Assembly (NCBI GenBank): GCA_001566295.1
Contig: KQ964245.1
Coordinates: forward strand, 1,865,524 to 1,929,523
Direction: 5' to 3'
Source of the DNA: Microdochium bolleyi
Taxonomy: Eukaryota > Ascomycota > Sordariomycetes > Xylariales > Microdochiaceae
Length of the DNA: 64,000 nt
Positions 1-9,568 of this stretch are shown here, piece after piece (positions within the stretch are counted from its first letter, which is position 1; every line of letters begins with the position of its first letter). The notes under the pieces were generated by a model. It had not been told where the DNA came from, ran no database searches, and saw only the letters and a program-made list of their open reading frames with translations. The translations under genes and the position numbers were made by a program.

Positions 1-112
1 GGGTATAGCAGACCCGGAAGGCTCGAATTGTTCTTTCAACCACTCGCATACCACTACATGATCTTGAACACATACACCGAGCTACTAACCGCTATTCGAT
101 CTTTCTCTGAAG

Positions 113-691
113 CCCTTCGTGACAAGCATAGAAGACAAGAACTCGGTGGGCAAATGCCCCGTCTCGGACGCCAAGATCGCAGCCATGCGCGCCAAAGTCG
201 AGGCGTGGCTCGCGCCGGGACAGCCCGGGCACAGGCTACTCCTCGAGGAATCCTCCACCTCTACCAGCACAACCACGACCAAACCCGGCCTCAAGATCTG
301 CATCCTCGACGGCTTCCTGCTCTACTCCCCCGAGATGTCCCGCGCGGGCATCCTCCAGCTCCTCGACGTCCGGTTCTTCCTGCTCGTGTCCCGCGCCAGG
401 GCCACGCAGCGCAGGGAGGCGCGCGACGGATACGTCACGGTTGAGGGCTTCTGGTCCGACCCGCCGGGGTACGTGGACAAGATTGTCTGGCCCAACTACG
501 TCGAGGCGCACTCGTGGCTCTTTAAGAACAGGGACGTCGACGGCGCGGGCAAGCTGGACGAGGCTGTGCTGCGGGAGAATGGGATACTTGCACAGGCTGG
601 GCAGGGCGCGGATGTCGACATGGAGACGACATTTGAGTGGGTTGTCGAGACACTCATGCAGCAGCTGGAAGAGGTCGGAAGCCGCCGTTGA
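113..691 (+). CDS. NRK1: Nicotinamide riboside kinase, C-terminal part (5' end outside window)
   Basis: This is the 3' part of a likely nicotinamide riboside kinase, which phosphorylates nicotinamide riboside to NMN in NAD salvage. The frame has no ATG at its beginning. It is preceded by a branch-like CTAAC (85-89) and an AG acceptor at 111-112, so the exon most likely starts at 113 and the P-loop exon lies upstream, outside the window. Visible family features are a hydrophobic strand ending ILDGFLLY, a second strand RFFLLV, the lid-like ATQRREARDGYVT and the signature DPPGYVDKIVWPNYV. The latter matches the SPGYFDxxVWPxY segment of NRK proteins. It ends at TGA 689-691 in tail-to-tail orientation with the glucoamylase gene, 210 bp away. 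The uridine kinase family is the alternative, but the DPPGY...WPNY motif favours NRK. Confidence 0.75.
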   Translation, partial: PFVTSIEDKNSVGKCPVSDAKIAAMRAKVEAWLAPGQPGHRLLLEESSTSTSTTTTKPGLKICILDGFLLYSPEMSRAGILQLLDVRFFLLVSRARATQRREARDGYVTVEGFWSDPPGYVDKIVWPNYVEAHSWLFKNRDVDGAGKLDEAVLRENGILAQAGQGADVDMETTFEWVVETLMQQLEEVGSRR

Positions 692-901
692 GACGGACCA
701 GGGAAGGTTGAGGTAAATGGGAAAAAGATATACATTGAAGAGCTATAAGGAGAGTCATGCTTGTTTATGCCATGCTAATCATAAGGAACCCATCGAACTG
801 CCTCCGTCTTCTGCGGTCATGAAGCTTGAACCCCAAGTTTACTCATTCTTCATCCCCCACTCTATCGCCCGTTACCATTGATCAATTTTTCGGGAGACAA
901 T

Positions 902-2902
902 TTACTGCCAAGTATCAGACTTGGAAGCAGAGTTGGTGCACGTGGCGGGCGCGGTGTAGCTGCGGTTGGGGTCCGCCTCCCAGGTGACGGTGTTATCAGA
1001 GTTGACGACAATGTACTTGTAGGAGAAGGCCTGGCCGGGGCTGAGGTTCAAAGTGCCCCTCCAAATCGGGTTCGACGAGGTATACTGGTCGGCCTTGAGC
1101 GCGACCGCCTTTGTGGGGTCCCAGCTGCCCAGGTTGTCGCTGCTGCCGACGATCTTGACAGTTTGGCCAAAGTTGGTAGTCTTCCGGACGGTGAAGGTTA
1201 CAGCAACAGCAGTGGCGACGGGGCAGCCAGACTGGGTGGGTGCAGGGGTAGGGGTGACAGTCGGCTTGGTGAAGGTGGCGCTCGTGGCGGTGGTGACGGG
1301 TGTTTGGTTGGCAGGGAACGACACTGCAGTGAAGGCAGAGTAGGTGCCGACCTGAGTGGTGGTCGAGCAGACGGACGGGACAGAGGTTGCGGCGCCACCG
1401 TTAGCACCCCAGCCGACCGGGACGATACCAGCACGACGGGCAGACGCGGTGAGGAAAGCAGCGTACGACCAGGTGAGCCTCTTGGCAGAAATAGGCTTGC
1501 CGGTGTTCCGGTCGAACTGCTCATCGAGCGCACCGTCGGTGGGAGTGTACTTCTCCACGATCTTCATGAAACCCTCACCGAAGAGGAACACGGCATTGTA
1601 GATGTCGGTGTAAGTCTTGGTGCCCGCAGCGTAAGTGCCGACAGCGGCTGAAGGATAGATATCTTTGAAGAACGCCAGCGAGGTCGAAGTCACGGTGATC
1701 GACTTCTGCTGCTGCCAGACGTAGAGGGCATCGTAGAGTTGCTCGGCAGCAGCAAGAGTGTTCAAGTACCAGGGGTTGCCGTTGTAATAGACATCCTCAG
1801 AGTAACGGCCAACAGCAACAGCGTAACCGGCGGGAATGCCAGAGTTGATTGTGTAGATGGAACGGAAGGAGTCGACGACAACCTTGTGGCTGGACAGAGC
1901 CTTGTCGCTGCAAGGCTGGAAAGTGCCAGCATCACATCCCAAAGCCGGGTCGAATGAGTGGATCGAAGCCAGGATGCTGTTGGCATCCCTCTCCTGCCTG
2001 TTGGAGTTATAATTGATGTTGGCGCGAGCATAGCCTCCGTTGTTGGTGGTCCAGTACGTCTGCTGGAAGCACAGGATCTGAGGAGCGATGGCGTCGCAGC
2101 CAGCGCAGGTCGTGCCAAGGGACTTGGCAAGAACACTGCCCTCAACAAGAGCACGGTGTTGGGCAGCGGTGGTGAAGAAAGACATGCCGTTGACTTCCTC
2201 CCACAGGTCGAAACCGGGCCGGCTCCAGTACTGGGTGGTGTAGGCCAAGTCATTCTTGATGATGGGCCAGACGACGTCACGGGCGGTGGAGGTGTAGCCA
2301 TTGGCCACAAGCCACTTGGAGTAGGCAATCATTGCGATGGCGCGGAGGGCAGGACCATCACGCTGAGGACGGCCCCATCCACCGGTGAAAGGGCTCAGGT
2401 CGACATAGTACTTTGCCTCGCCAAGTCCCTGTCCGTCGGAGAGACCACCGGAGGGGTTGGACACAGTCTGCAGCTTGGCCTGAGCGGCAATGTACTCCTG
2501 AATGTTCTTCTGAAGACCCGCGTCGTACTTGTAGACGAATCTGTCAACAATGGCCTTGAAGACGAGAGCGGCATCTCTGGTCCAGGTATACCAGTCTGGG
2601 GGCAAGTATTAGCATGGCTGCCCAAAACGGTATGAAGCAGGTGTTTGTCACTGACAGTCAGGGTCCGAACGCGAAGGCGATGCGACGACGATACCGGCGG
2701 AAGCCCCCTGCGCGTAGCAGCCAGAGGCACCAATATTGCACAGGAGCTCCTTGAGGGCAATGGGCTCCTCCTTGGCGACAAAGTCGTCGACTGACCGCTT
2801 CAGGATGGCAGCATCGACGTTGGCGGTAGAGGTACCGGGATGAGCGAAGACATGCTGGACGGCAACACCGCCGAGCAGCAGGAGCGAAGAGAGAGCGTGC
2901 AT
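902..2902 (-). CDS. Secreted glucoamylase (GH15 with CBM20 starch-binding domain)
   Basis: Glucan 1,4-alpha-glucosidase that releases glucose from the non-reducing ends of starch outside the cell. Two exons: 2902-2656 and 2595-902. The 60-nt intron (GTCAGT...CCCCAG) splits a Tyr codon and restores the invariant SDPDYWYTWTRD. The 646-aa product has a signal peptide and a short propeptide ending at the dibasic LKR near residue 35. The GH15 (alpha/alpha)6 domain follows. Its general acid is the first Glu of DLWEEVNG (about residue 215) and its general base the Glu of DEQFD (about 441). A Thr/Pro linker at about 513-539 is much shorter than in Aspergillus niger, and CBM20 spans about 540-646. The start at 2902 is preferred over an in-frame ATG at 2974 because it begins the signal peptide and because a TATA box (2985-2992) would place transcription start downstream of 2974. 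Induction by starch and carbon repression are usual for the family but not shown here. Confidence 0.96.
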
Positions 2903-2984
2903 GATGGGCTTTGCAAAGGAGCTGTTGCCGTGAGCGCTGGTGAGGATCTCTGTGACATTTCCAACAACGTCCATGGCTCGGTGC

Positions 2985-2992
2985 TTTATATA
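2985..2992 (-). promoter_or_regulatory. TATA box of the glucoamylase gene
   Basis: On the minus strand the sequence reads TATATAAA, a consensus TATA element, about 83 bp upstream of the chosen ATG at 2902. A transcription start about 30 bp downstream would fall near 2955, giving a 5' leader of about 50 nt. This fits a strongly regulated secreted-enzyme gene. The position is seen directly; the function is inferred. Confidence 0.6.
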
Positions 2993-5706
2993 AATTTCAA
3001 CTTGTGTCTGGAGCTATCTGACGTATCCACTATCCAGTCGGTATTGTTGCGTGCAACCCGTCGGTCGACGTCACGACACCCCTTAGCAGGCGAGGAAGAT
3101 TACGTCCGGCACGGAGAAGCGCCTATGGGACTCTGGAGAGAGGCCGGCTTGAGGACGAATCTATTGGAAGCACCGACGCAAGGCCGCATAGGGCCGATTT
3201 GGCAGTATACCCAGTCGCGAAGCTTTGGCAAGGGTGGCTGTCCTGACTGGCGACGCGGCTGGTGAGCAGGCAGGAGAACTTGCGAGAAGTGGTGATGCGG
3301 GAGAGAGGCTAGAGGCGGCGCCTCGGGTGTCGAGTCGATCTGGGGCGCGGCGGCAGGCTCAAGAGGGAAGGTATCGACCAGGGGGAGACCCCATGGGATT
3401 AGCTAATGTAGGTAGGTCTGGGGGCGAGTATTCGGGCCGTGAGCATGGCGATGGCGCGGGGAGACGGGCGAGGGACGACGACATTGCAGAGTCAAGCGAG
3501 CGGACGCACATGGAGCGATGCTGTGGCGGCCGGGGGTCGACGATCTGCCAGTCTGGGGAGGGAGGCACACCCGCCAGGCACTGCCCCAGGGCAGCTTAGC
3601 GTGCCTGCTCCAAGGGGCCCCAGCCAATGGCCCTGGGGTCCAGCGCGGGGAACCACCCAACTCCAGCCTACAGAGGTCGCTTCCGCCAGCGAGGCGCGGC
3701 CCATCTGCCGGCACGAGCAGTGTCCCCGTCCTCTGTGCATTCAAGCTCTGCACTAGAACCGACCCCTGCTGTGTTTCCCGCCAGGCAGAATTTTGTGTCC
3801 AGGGACGTGCCGCACGATGCTCGATCAGGGCTGCCATGTGATCTGCAGGCAGGTCCAACTTAGCGAGAGGTTGCCACGGCTGTCCAACCATCCCATCTCT
3901 CCACACGATGCTCAGCGCGTAGATACGCGTGGGTATTGGGGTATGCTGCCGGATAGCCTGAGAAGTACAGGAACCATCATGGTCCATACCTACTGAAGCA
4001 AGTCCCGTGGTTCCCAGCTGAGTTCTCACCCAGGCAGAGTGACAACGTGGGTTCAACCCGGGTACCGGGAGGCCAATACTACAGACTTGGGTTTATTGCG
4101 TACCTCCTCCGTGCACTACCACGCCGTGCAAGGGCAAGAAGCTCTGCGTTCCGACTCGGATTTCATAATGACACCGAACAGCGAAGCCAAGTCGGAGTTT
4201 CCGAGCTATCGGCTCATCTCTCCGCCGCCTGCCCTGGCTCGTCCGTTTCTATCTCTGACGGCTAGCTTCATCTCTTGAGCGAACACACTAATGCGCACAG
4301 TTCAAAGCAGTAGGGGCCGAGTATCGACCGAATGCTACCTCGCGGGGGCTCTCTCGGCACGCGGCGTGGCAGCCGCATCGTGGCTTTGGGTGGCCGAATG
4401 ACAGGTTTTGCTTGTCGAGCGCGGGCGGAGTTGAGGCCAGGGCCTGATCGAGGGCGGAGTTTGAGGCACAACTTGGAAGGAAGGAGGGTGTCGCAATATG
4501 TGTGCCTATTTTCCAGACTTCGGCCCATCATGCATGACATTGGGGTCTGTGTGGGGAACACTGATGGAGGAAAGGAAGCTTATGCAAGCTCGGCCAGGCA
4601 TGTGACGTCTTCGGCTTGCATTGTTGTCAGGGACGGCGTGGCAGCAGGTTACCGAAGTAGCCGGTCAAGCCGCGGGTGCGGAAAAGTGCCGACCTTGAGG
4701 GTGACGGAGGAATGCATTGCGGCCTAGTTCATGAGAGGGTACTGACGATCTTCTGCGGATCGACAAGTTACAGAGGCAACAGTGGAGATATAGTCGCACT
4801 TTTGGTCGCAGAAAGCACACTGGTTGTGCGTAGACGAGACGGAGAGGTCAAAGTGACGCAGGAGCGATATGCTCTCCTTCCCGCCGGTCATGACGATCAC
4901 ATTGATACCACACGTAAAGACGAGCTGGCCAAGTGAAAAGCTCGAGGACAAGGGACGGGCTGTCCCCACTCCAGAAGTTCTTTATCATAGTGGAACTGGC
5001 GACAGCATCGAGCACCGGCAGCGTGCACTTCAGGTGATCCGACGAGTCGGCAATCGAGATCGCAATCATCGCAAGGAAAAGATCTGTAGACGTATGGTTT
5101 ACCCCCGCCTCATGGACCAATGGCCTGGGCAAACGGTTTTGGAATATAGCGCCTCCGGAAATCACCAGTCGCTACGCACCAAGCTCAGCCCTTTTAAGGG
5201 GGCGATCTCGGCTTCGCGCTGGGCCGGTTCTGTCTGGAACCTGTCGATAGGATAATCATCGTGGTAAAGATTGTGATGGCTTCCATGAATAGCTCGAACT
5301 GCCTCGGTCTCGACTCTGACTGTAAGCAAAGGAGGCCGGGCACAGGTTCGTGGTTTGTGTAAGGAGAGAAAAAGAGGAAGGACGAAGGACGCATCGAAAT
5401 TTTTAGCATTTATGGGCTGCAGTTCGACAGGCAGAGTGGGGCAGCCGTATGCCGGCCCACCTCTGGCAGGCCAGGCAACGGCTGACTCATCCGTGTACAG
5501 GCCGTTGATGAGTGGCACCAGTCTTTGCGCGATAGGAACTGATGGCATCCTGAAGTCGGAGAGCACTACTGGTAAACCATCAAAACATCCACGACAACGC
5601 CACAGCATCAGCTTGCTCGTCACATGCTCAACTCAGTAGTCACCTATCAAATCGCCCTACACACCAGTTCGTAATTCAGCATACCGCCCAAGGCGCATCT
5701 GCCGCC
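2993..5706. other. Intergenic region, glucoamylase / SNU66 divergent upstream
   Basis: About 2.7 kb between two divergently transcribed genes. Open frames of up to about 150 codons occur on both strands but show no recognisable motif, no coherent codon bias and no spliceable continuation. A CCCCT (stress-element-like) site lies near 3080. Most of the region is probably upstream regulatory sequence of the glucoamylase gene plus the leader of the downstream gene. I see no RNA gene in it. Confidence 0.5.
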
Positions 5707-7698
5707 ATGGATGCACAGGAGCTTGCAGAAGCGAACCGTCTGCGCGAGCAGATGGGCTTAAAGCCCCTGCCGATTCCCGGCGTCAGCAGCGGACCGACAT
5801 ACAAGGAGCAGACGAAAGGCTCTGGAGATGTCGGGGGCGACGGCGAGCCAGCGAGCACCCTCGAGACGCGCGAGGCCGCCGCGTACGACAACTACAAAAA
5901 GGTCATGGAGGCCGAGGCGGCCAAGAAGAAGCGCGATGAGAAGCTCGCTGCCATAAAGAAGGCGCGCGATGCGGCCAAGAGAGCCGAGGTTCTCGAGGGC
6001 AAAGGTCTTGGCGAGGCTGACGGCGACAATGACAAGGACGACCTCAGCGCGAAGGCGTGGCTCAAGAGCCAGTCCAAGCGACAGAAGAAGATTGACCAAG
6101 CGAGGAAATACGAGGAGCAGCTCGCAGCGGCGGAAGCCGAGGCACTCGCAAATGCTCAGTACACTTCGAAAGATCTCGCGGGCGTCAAGGTCGGTCACGA
6201 GGCCACGGCATTTGAAGACGGCGACGCATATGTCATGACCCTTAAGGACACAAATGTGCTGGACGAGGAGGACGGCGACGAGCTGGAGAACATGGATTTG
6301 CGGGACAAGGAAAAGCTCAACCGCAACCTCGAGATGAAGAAGAAGAAGCCAGTATACGACGTACATGCCATGGATGAGGATGGCGAGCACAATCTACTGG
6401 CACAGTACGACGAAGATCTGGGAGTTAAGAGGTCGAAACAATTCACACTTGACGCATCAGGCAGTGGTTCCGCTGGGCAGACACTCGGCTCGTTAGAAGA
6501 CCAAGTAAGCGGCCAGCGGGCGATGAAGATCAACCTGGACATTTTGGGGGACGAGACGCCAGCTTCGGACTATCTTGACATCTCAGAGATCAAGATGAAG
6601 AAACCGAAAAAGAAGAAGAGCAAGTCGACGAGGAAGAGACCAGCCGACGACGACGACATTTTTCCCACGGAGCCTGTCGAGGAAGATCACACTATGGATG
6701 TCGACTCGGGTGCAGGCTTCGTCAGCAAGAGGCGCAAAACGGACGACTCGGCGTTGATAGACGATGAGGACTTGCAAGCCACACTATCTATACAGAGACG
6801 TGCGGCGTTGAAGAAAAGAAAGAGAGTCAGACCTGAGGATCTAGCAAGGCAACTCAAGGAGGAAGCCAACGATGACGAGTCGGAGAACTTGGCTGGTTTT
6901 GGCGAGGGCGGTCTGGTTCTCGACGAGACCTCCGAGTTTGTGTCGAACCTCAAGAAGGAGGATATCGAAGAACGTAAACCACGGTCGAGACAAAGTGGCC
7001 CCTCGCCCGCCATGGCCATGGAGGAGGATTCCGATGAAGACGAGCCAATGCGCGATGACAGCTATGCTGATGACGCCCCTGTTAAGCGCGAGGAGTCGCC
7101 GCTTGATGAAGCTGGGGTTATCGGTGTGGACGAGGAAAAGAGTGTTGGAACCGGTATTGGCGCGGCTTTGCAACTGCTCCGCGAGCGAAACCTCATCTCA
7201 CAGACCAACTCGTCTGAACTCAACAACAAGTTGCGCCAGCGAGAGGCTTTCATTGCGGAGAAGAAGTCAAAGATGCACGAGATTGAGGAAGCGGCGCGAA
7301 GACAGCGTGAGCGCGATCGCGCCAGTGGGAGACTCGACAGGATGACGGTGCGCGAAAGAGAAGAATATGCACGTCAGCAGAACAACGAGCGCGACCTGCG
7401 AGCTTCGCGACAACTCAACGACATCTACAAATCATCATACGTTCCGAACGTTGAGCTCAAGTACCACGATGAGTTTGGCCGATCGCTTGACGCCAAGGAG
7501 GCCTTCAAGCACTTGTCGCATGCCTTTCACGGCAAGGGAAGCGGGAAGGGCAAGACGGACAAGCGACTTAAGAAGATTGAGGATGAGCAGCGTCGCGAGG
7601 CACAGAGCTTCTTGGACGACAGCCAGAACATTGGCATGAGCTCGGCAACGGCACAGCAGACCAAGAAGAACAAGCAAGCGGGTGTGCGGCTGGCGTAA
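5707..7698 (+). CDS. SNU66: U4/U6.U5 tri-snRNP component SNU66/SART1
   Basis: Spliceosomal SART-1 family protein, which bridges U4/U6 and U5 in the tri-snRNP and helps spliceosome activation in the nucleus. A single exon encodes 663 aa. The N-terminus carries the family hallmark LREQMGLKPLPIPG (about residues 12-25). A long charged, coiled-coil-rich region follows, with Lys/Glu tracts and nuclear-localisation-like KKPKKKKSKSTRKR. The conserved C-terminal block includes YHDEFGRSLDAKEAFKHLSH and KGKTDKRLKKIEDEQ. The start codon sits in an excellent Kozak context (GCCGCCATGG). Length is intermediate between yeast Snu66 (587 aa) and human SART1 (800 aa). No introns are evident, and neighbours give no functional link. 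Confidence 0.93.
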   Translation: MDAQELAEANRLREQMGLKPLPIPGVSSGPTYKEQTKGSGDVGGDGEPASTLETREAAAYDNYKKVMEAEAAKKKRDEKLAAIKKARDAAKRAEVLEGKGLGEADGDNDKDDLSAKAWLKSQSKRQKKIDQARKYEEQLAAAEAEALANAQYTSKDLAGVKVGHEATAFEDGDAYVMTLKDTNVLDEEDGDELENMDLRDKEKLNRNLEMKKKKPVYDVHAMDEDGEHNLLAQYDEDLGVKRSKQFTLDASGSGSAGQTLGSLEDQVSGQRAMKINLDILGDETPASDYLDISEIKMKKPKKKKSKSTRKRPADDDDIFPTEPVEEDHTMDVDSGAGFVSKRRKTDDSALIDDEDLQATLSIQRRAALKKRKRVRPEDLARQLKEEANDDESENLAGFGEGGLVLDETSEFVSNLKKEDIEERKPRSRQSGPSPAMAMEEDSDEDEPMRDDSYADDAPVKREESPLDEAGVIGVDEEKSVGTGIGAALQLLRERNLISQTNSSELNNKLRQREAFIAEKKSKMHEIEEAARRQRERDRASGRLDRMTVREREEYARQQNNERDLRASRQLNDIYKSSYVPNVELKYHDEFGRSLDAKEAFKHLSHAFHGKGSGKGKTDKRLKKIEDEQRREAQSFLDDSQNIGMSSATAQQTKKNKQAGVRLA

Positions 7699-8656
7699 TG
7701 TTCCAACTTGGTGCAGGAGGCAGTTTGGAACTACAACCAAAAGGTGCTTCTTCCCTTGACCTGTATATTTATCTACGTCTGGGCAATTTGATACTGACAT
7801 TGCAAGATGAACAAGGTTTGCGGACATTTGGGGCTTCGTCTAGGAGCCTCCCTCGTGATTCCTCGTGTGCGAGACAGATGCCGCTGACACCTTCTCCTTT
7901 GGTCTTGTTTGTTATATGCGTGCATACCTGTGATCTGTTGCCTCCGAGTGTGGTTTGCATGATCGCTTCTTCGTGACATCGACCGTTTTACCTGTCACAA
8001 CTTTACTATTTACAAGTGACTCGTCCACCTCCCATTGTGATCCTAGTTTCGGCGAAGTGATGATAGACATGTTCAGCATACCATTGTAATTCACGCTTGG
8101 TGGTCATACCACGATATAAAATTACTAATACAATAATCTGCCCCCGAATGGTGTTGTCCTATTAATTCGTAAGTGTGCTAGCTGTACACGTTATGGTGCT
8201 TGAAAATGTTGGCAATATGCCGAAACGACATTAAGTGCTGCGAAATTATATTTCGAGCACAGGCGGCATCGAAAACACAATCCTTTTCATCCGCCAAGCA
8301 TCGTCGCTGCTCTCGTTAAACTCCAGGTTGCGAACGCGATGGTGTTATGCCTAGGCCTTATCGCTTCTAAGGTAGCGGTGTCGGCTAGTTCTGGGGGCAC
8401 CGGGGTAGCCAAGCGTGTGATGGCTCTCGTGTTGTGAATCCGTTGACGTTAGAGAAGCTTCGCGCGAGACTCTTTTCGCGAGCCATGGATGACGGTTTGG
8501 TGCTGACTAGCCAAGAGTGACCACCATCGCCTCGACGGTAGCTGTCGCCCAGAACCTGCCTCGAGATGTCGTCCTTGCTGGGATTTCTTTTCCCAGCCAA
8601 AAAGGCTGCCGCCGAACCTTGAGAAGGGAAAACCCCCGGGCCGCCTCCCACTCAGC
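7699..8656. other. Intergenic region with AT-richer stretch
   Basis: About 0.96 kb between the convergent SNU66 gene and the small membrane-protein gene. The segment from about 7960 to 8280 is noticeably more AT-rich than its surroundings and probably holds 3' untranslated regions. No open frame with a recognisable motif and no RNA gene were seen. Confidence 0.5.
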
Positions 8657-8854
8657 TCAGTCTTGCAACCGCGCGCCCTTCCGGTGCTCCCGCATCTTGA
8701 CGGCGTTGGCGAGCCGCGACTCCTTGTTGTGGCTGAGGTAGTACGCCATCCACAGGATGAGCACGAGCGCGGCCATCCAGACGACGACGACGCGCGCCGA
8801 CTTGCGCGGCCGCGGCCGGAAGGGCGAGTACATTTCCTGGATCTTGCCGGCCAT
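8657..8854 (-). CDS. Small single-pass membrane protein, unknown function
   Basis: A 65-aa predicted protein that I do not recognise by name. It has a basic, Pro/Arg-rich N-terminus (PFRPRPRKS), one clear hydrophobic segment at about residues 22-42 (VVVVWMAALVLILWMAYYL) and a short charged C-terminal tail. The ATG has A at -3 and G at +4, a good fungal context, and GC content rises exactly over this frame, both arguing for a real gene. The positive charge before the membrane segment suggests an N-in topology in the ER, Golgi or mitochondrial membrane. It could be a small subunit or assembly factor, but that is speculation. An additional upstream exon cannot be excluded. Confidence 0.6.
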   Translation of the reverse strand: MAGKIQEMYSPFRPRPRKSARVVVVWMAALVLILWMAYYLSHNKESRLANAVKMREHRKGARLQD

Positions 8855-9568
8855 TGTCGCTGCTCCTTTTCGTGGATTTGTGGATAGGAAATCACAGCAG
8901 GGAAGCGTGGAGGGTGATCCGATGGCTTATGTGCCTGGTGATATTGGACGTAAGAGAACTTGATGCAACTACCGGTAGCTGCCTGGGAAGGAGTGATTCA
9001 CAGATCCCCTTCCGAATGTCGCTGATCGTTCTTGGGCAGCCCGTCCAGCGCAATGGGGATGCTTGGCGAAAAGAGGACCCAAACAACCCGGACACCCAAG
9101 ATGAACAAGCGGAGACACCCACAGTGGACTCAGCCGTCTTTGAATCACGCTCACAATCGGCCGGACTATTGTCGCAACTCGTCTAGTGACCAACCCCAGA
9201 CTCTTCCAGTTCAGTGATTGAGCTGTTTGAAATGCACGCTTCACTGCCATGCAGGCTGGCGACATGTTGCATCAAGGATTCTTTCAGTACAACAGTAAGC
9301 GGTCCCTTCCGGCAGAACGAGCTCATTGAACCAGTATCACAGCCGGACTTTCCACAGCATAAATGTTAGTCACGAAGAGCGCCGCTAGGCAGTAAGTCGA
9401 TTTATCATACTATGAAATTTATGTATACCTCTGCGGGCGTATGTGCGACACCAGTCGTCAGCCAAAGCATTGGTTGAAATGTGTAATGTCACAAGCGAAA
9501 ATGAATCCTTGATCCGGTCCCAAACCCCAAAACGCCATTGAAATACAGAAAACACAATTTGTCCCGGA
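8855..9568. other. Intergenic region
   Basis: About 0.7 kb between the small membrane-protein gene and the end of the Tag1-like gene. Since both genes are on the minus strand, this should hold the promoter of the small gene and the terminator of the Tag1-like gene. No coding or RNA signal was seen. Confidence 0.5.

Noticed and set aside
1958..2635. Long plus-strand open frame antisense to the glucoamylase gene
   Set aside because: Shadow frame caused by GC-rich codon bias of the real gene; translation has no family features.
2903..2974. In-frame upstream ATG (2974) as glucoamylase start
   Set aside because: It would put 24 residues before the signal peptide and lies upstream of the expected transcription start set by the TATA box at 2985-2992.
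5162..5623. 153-codon minus-strand open frame
   Set aside because: No motif, poor start context, and the neighbouring frames are equally open; not supported as a gene.
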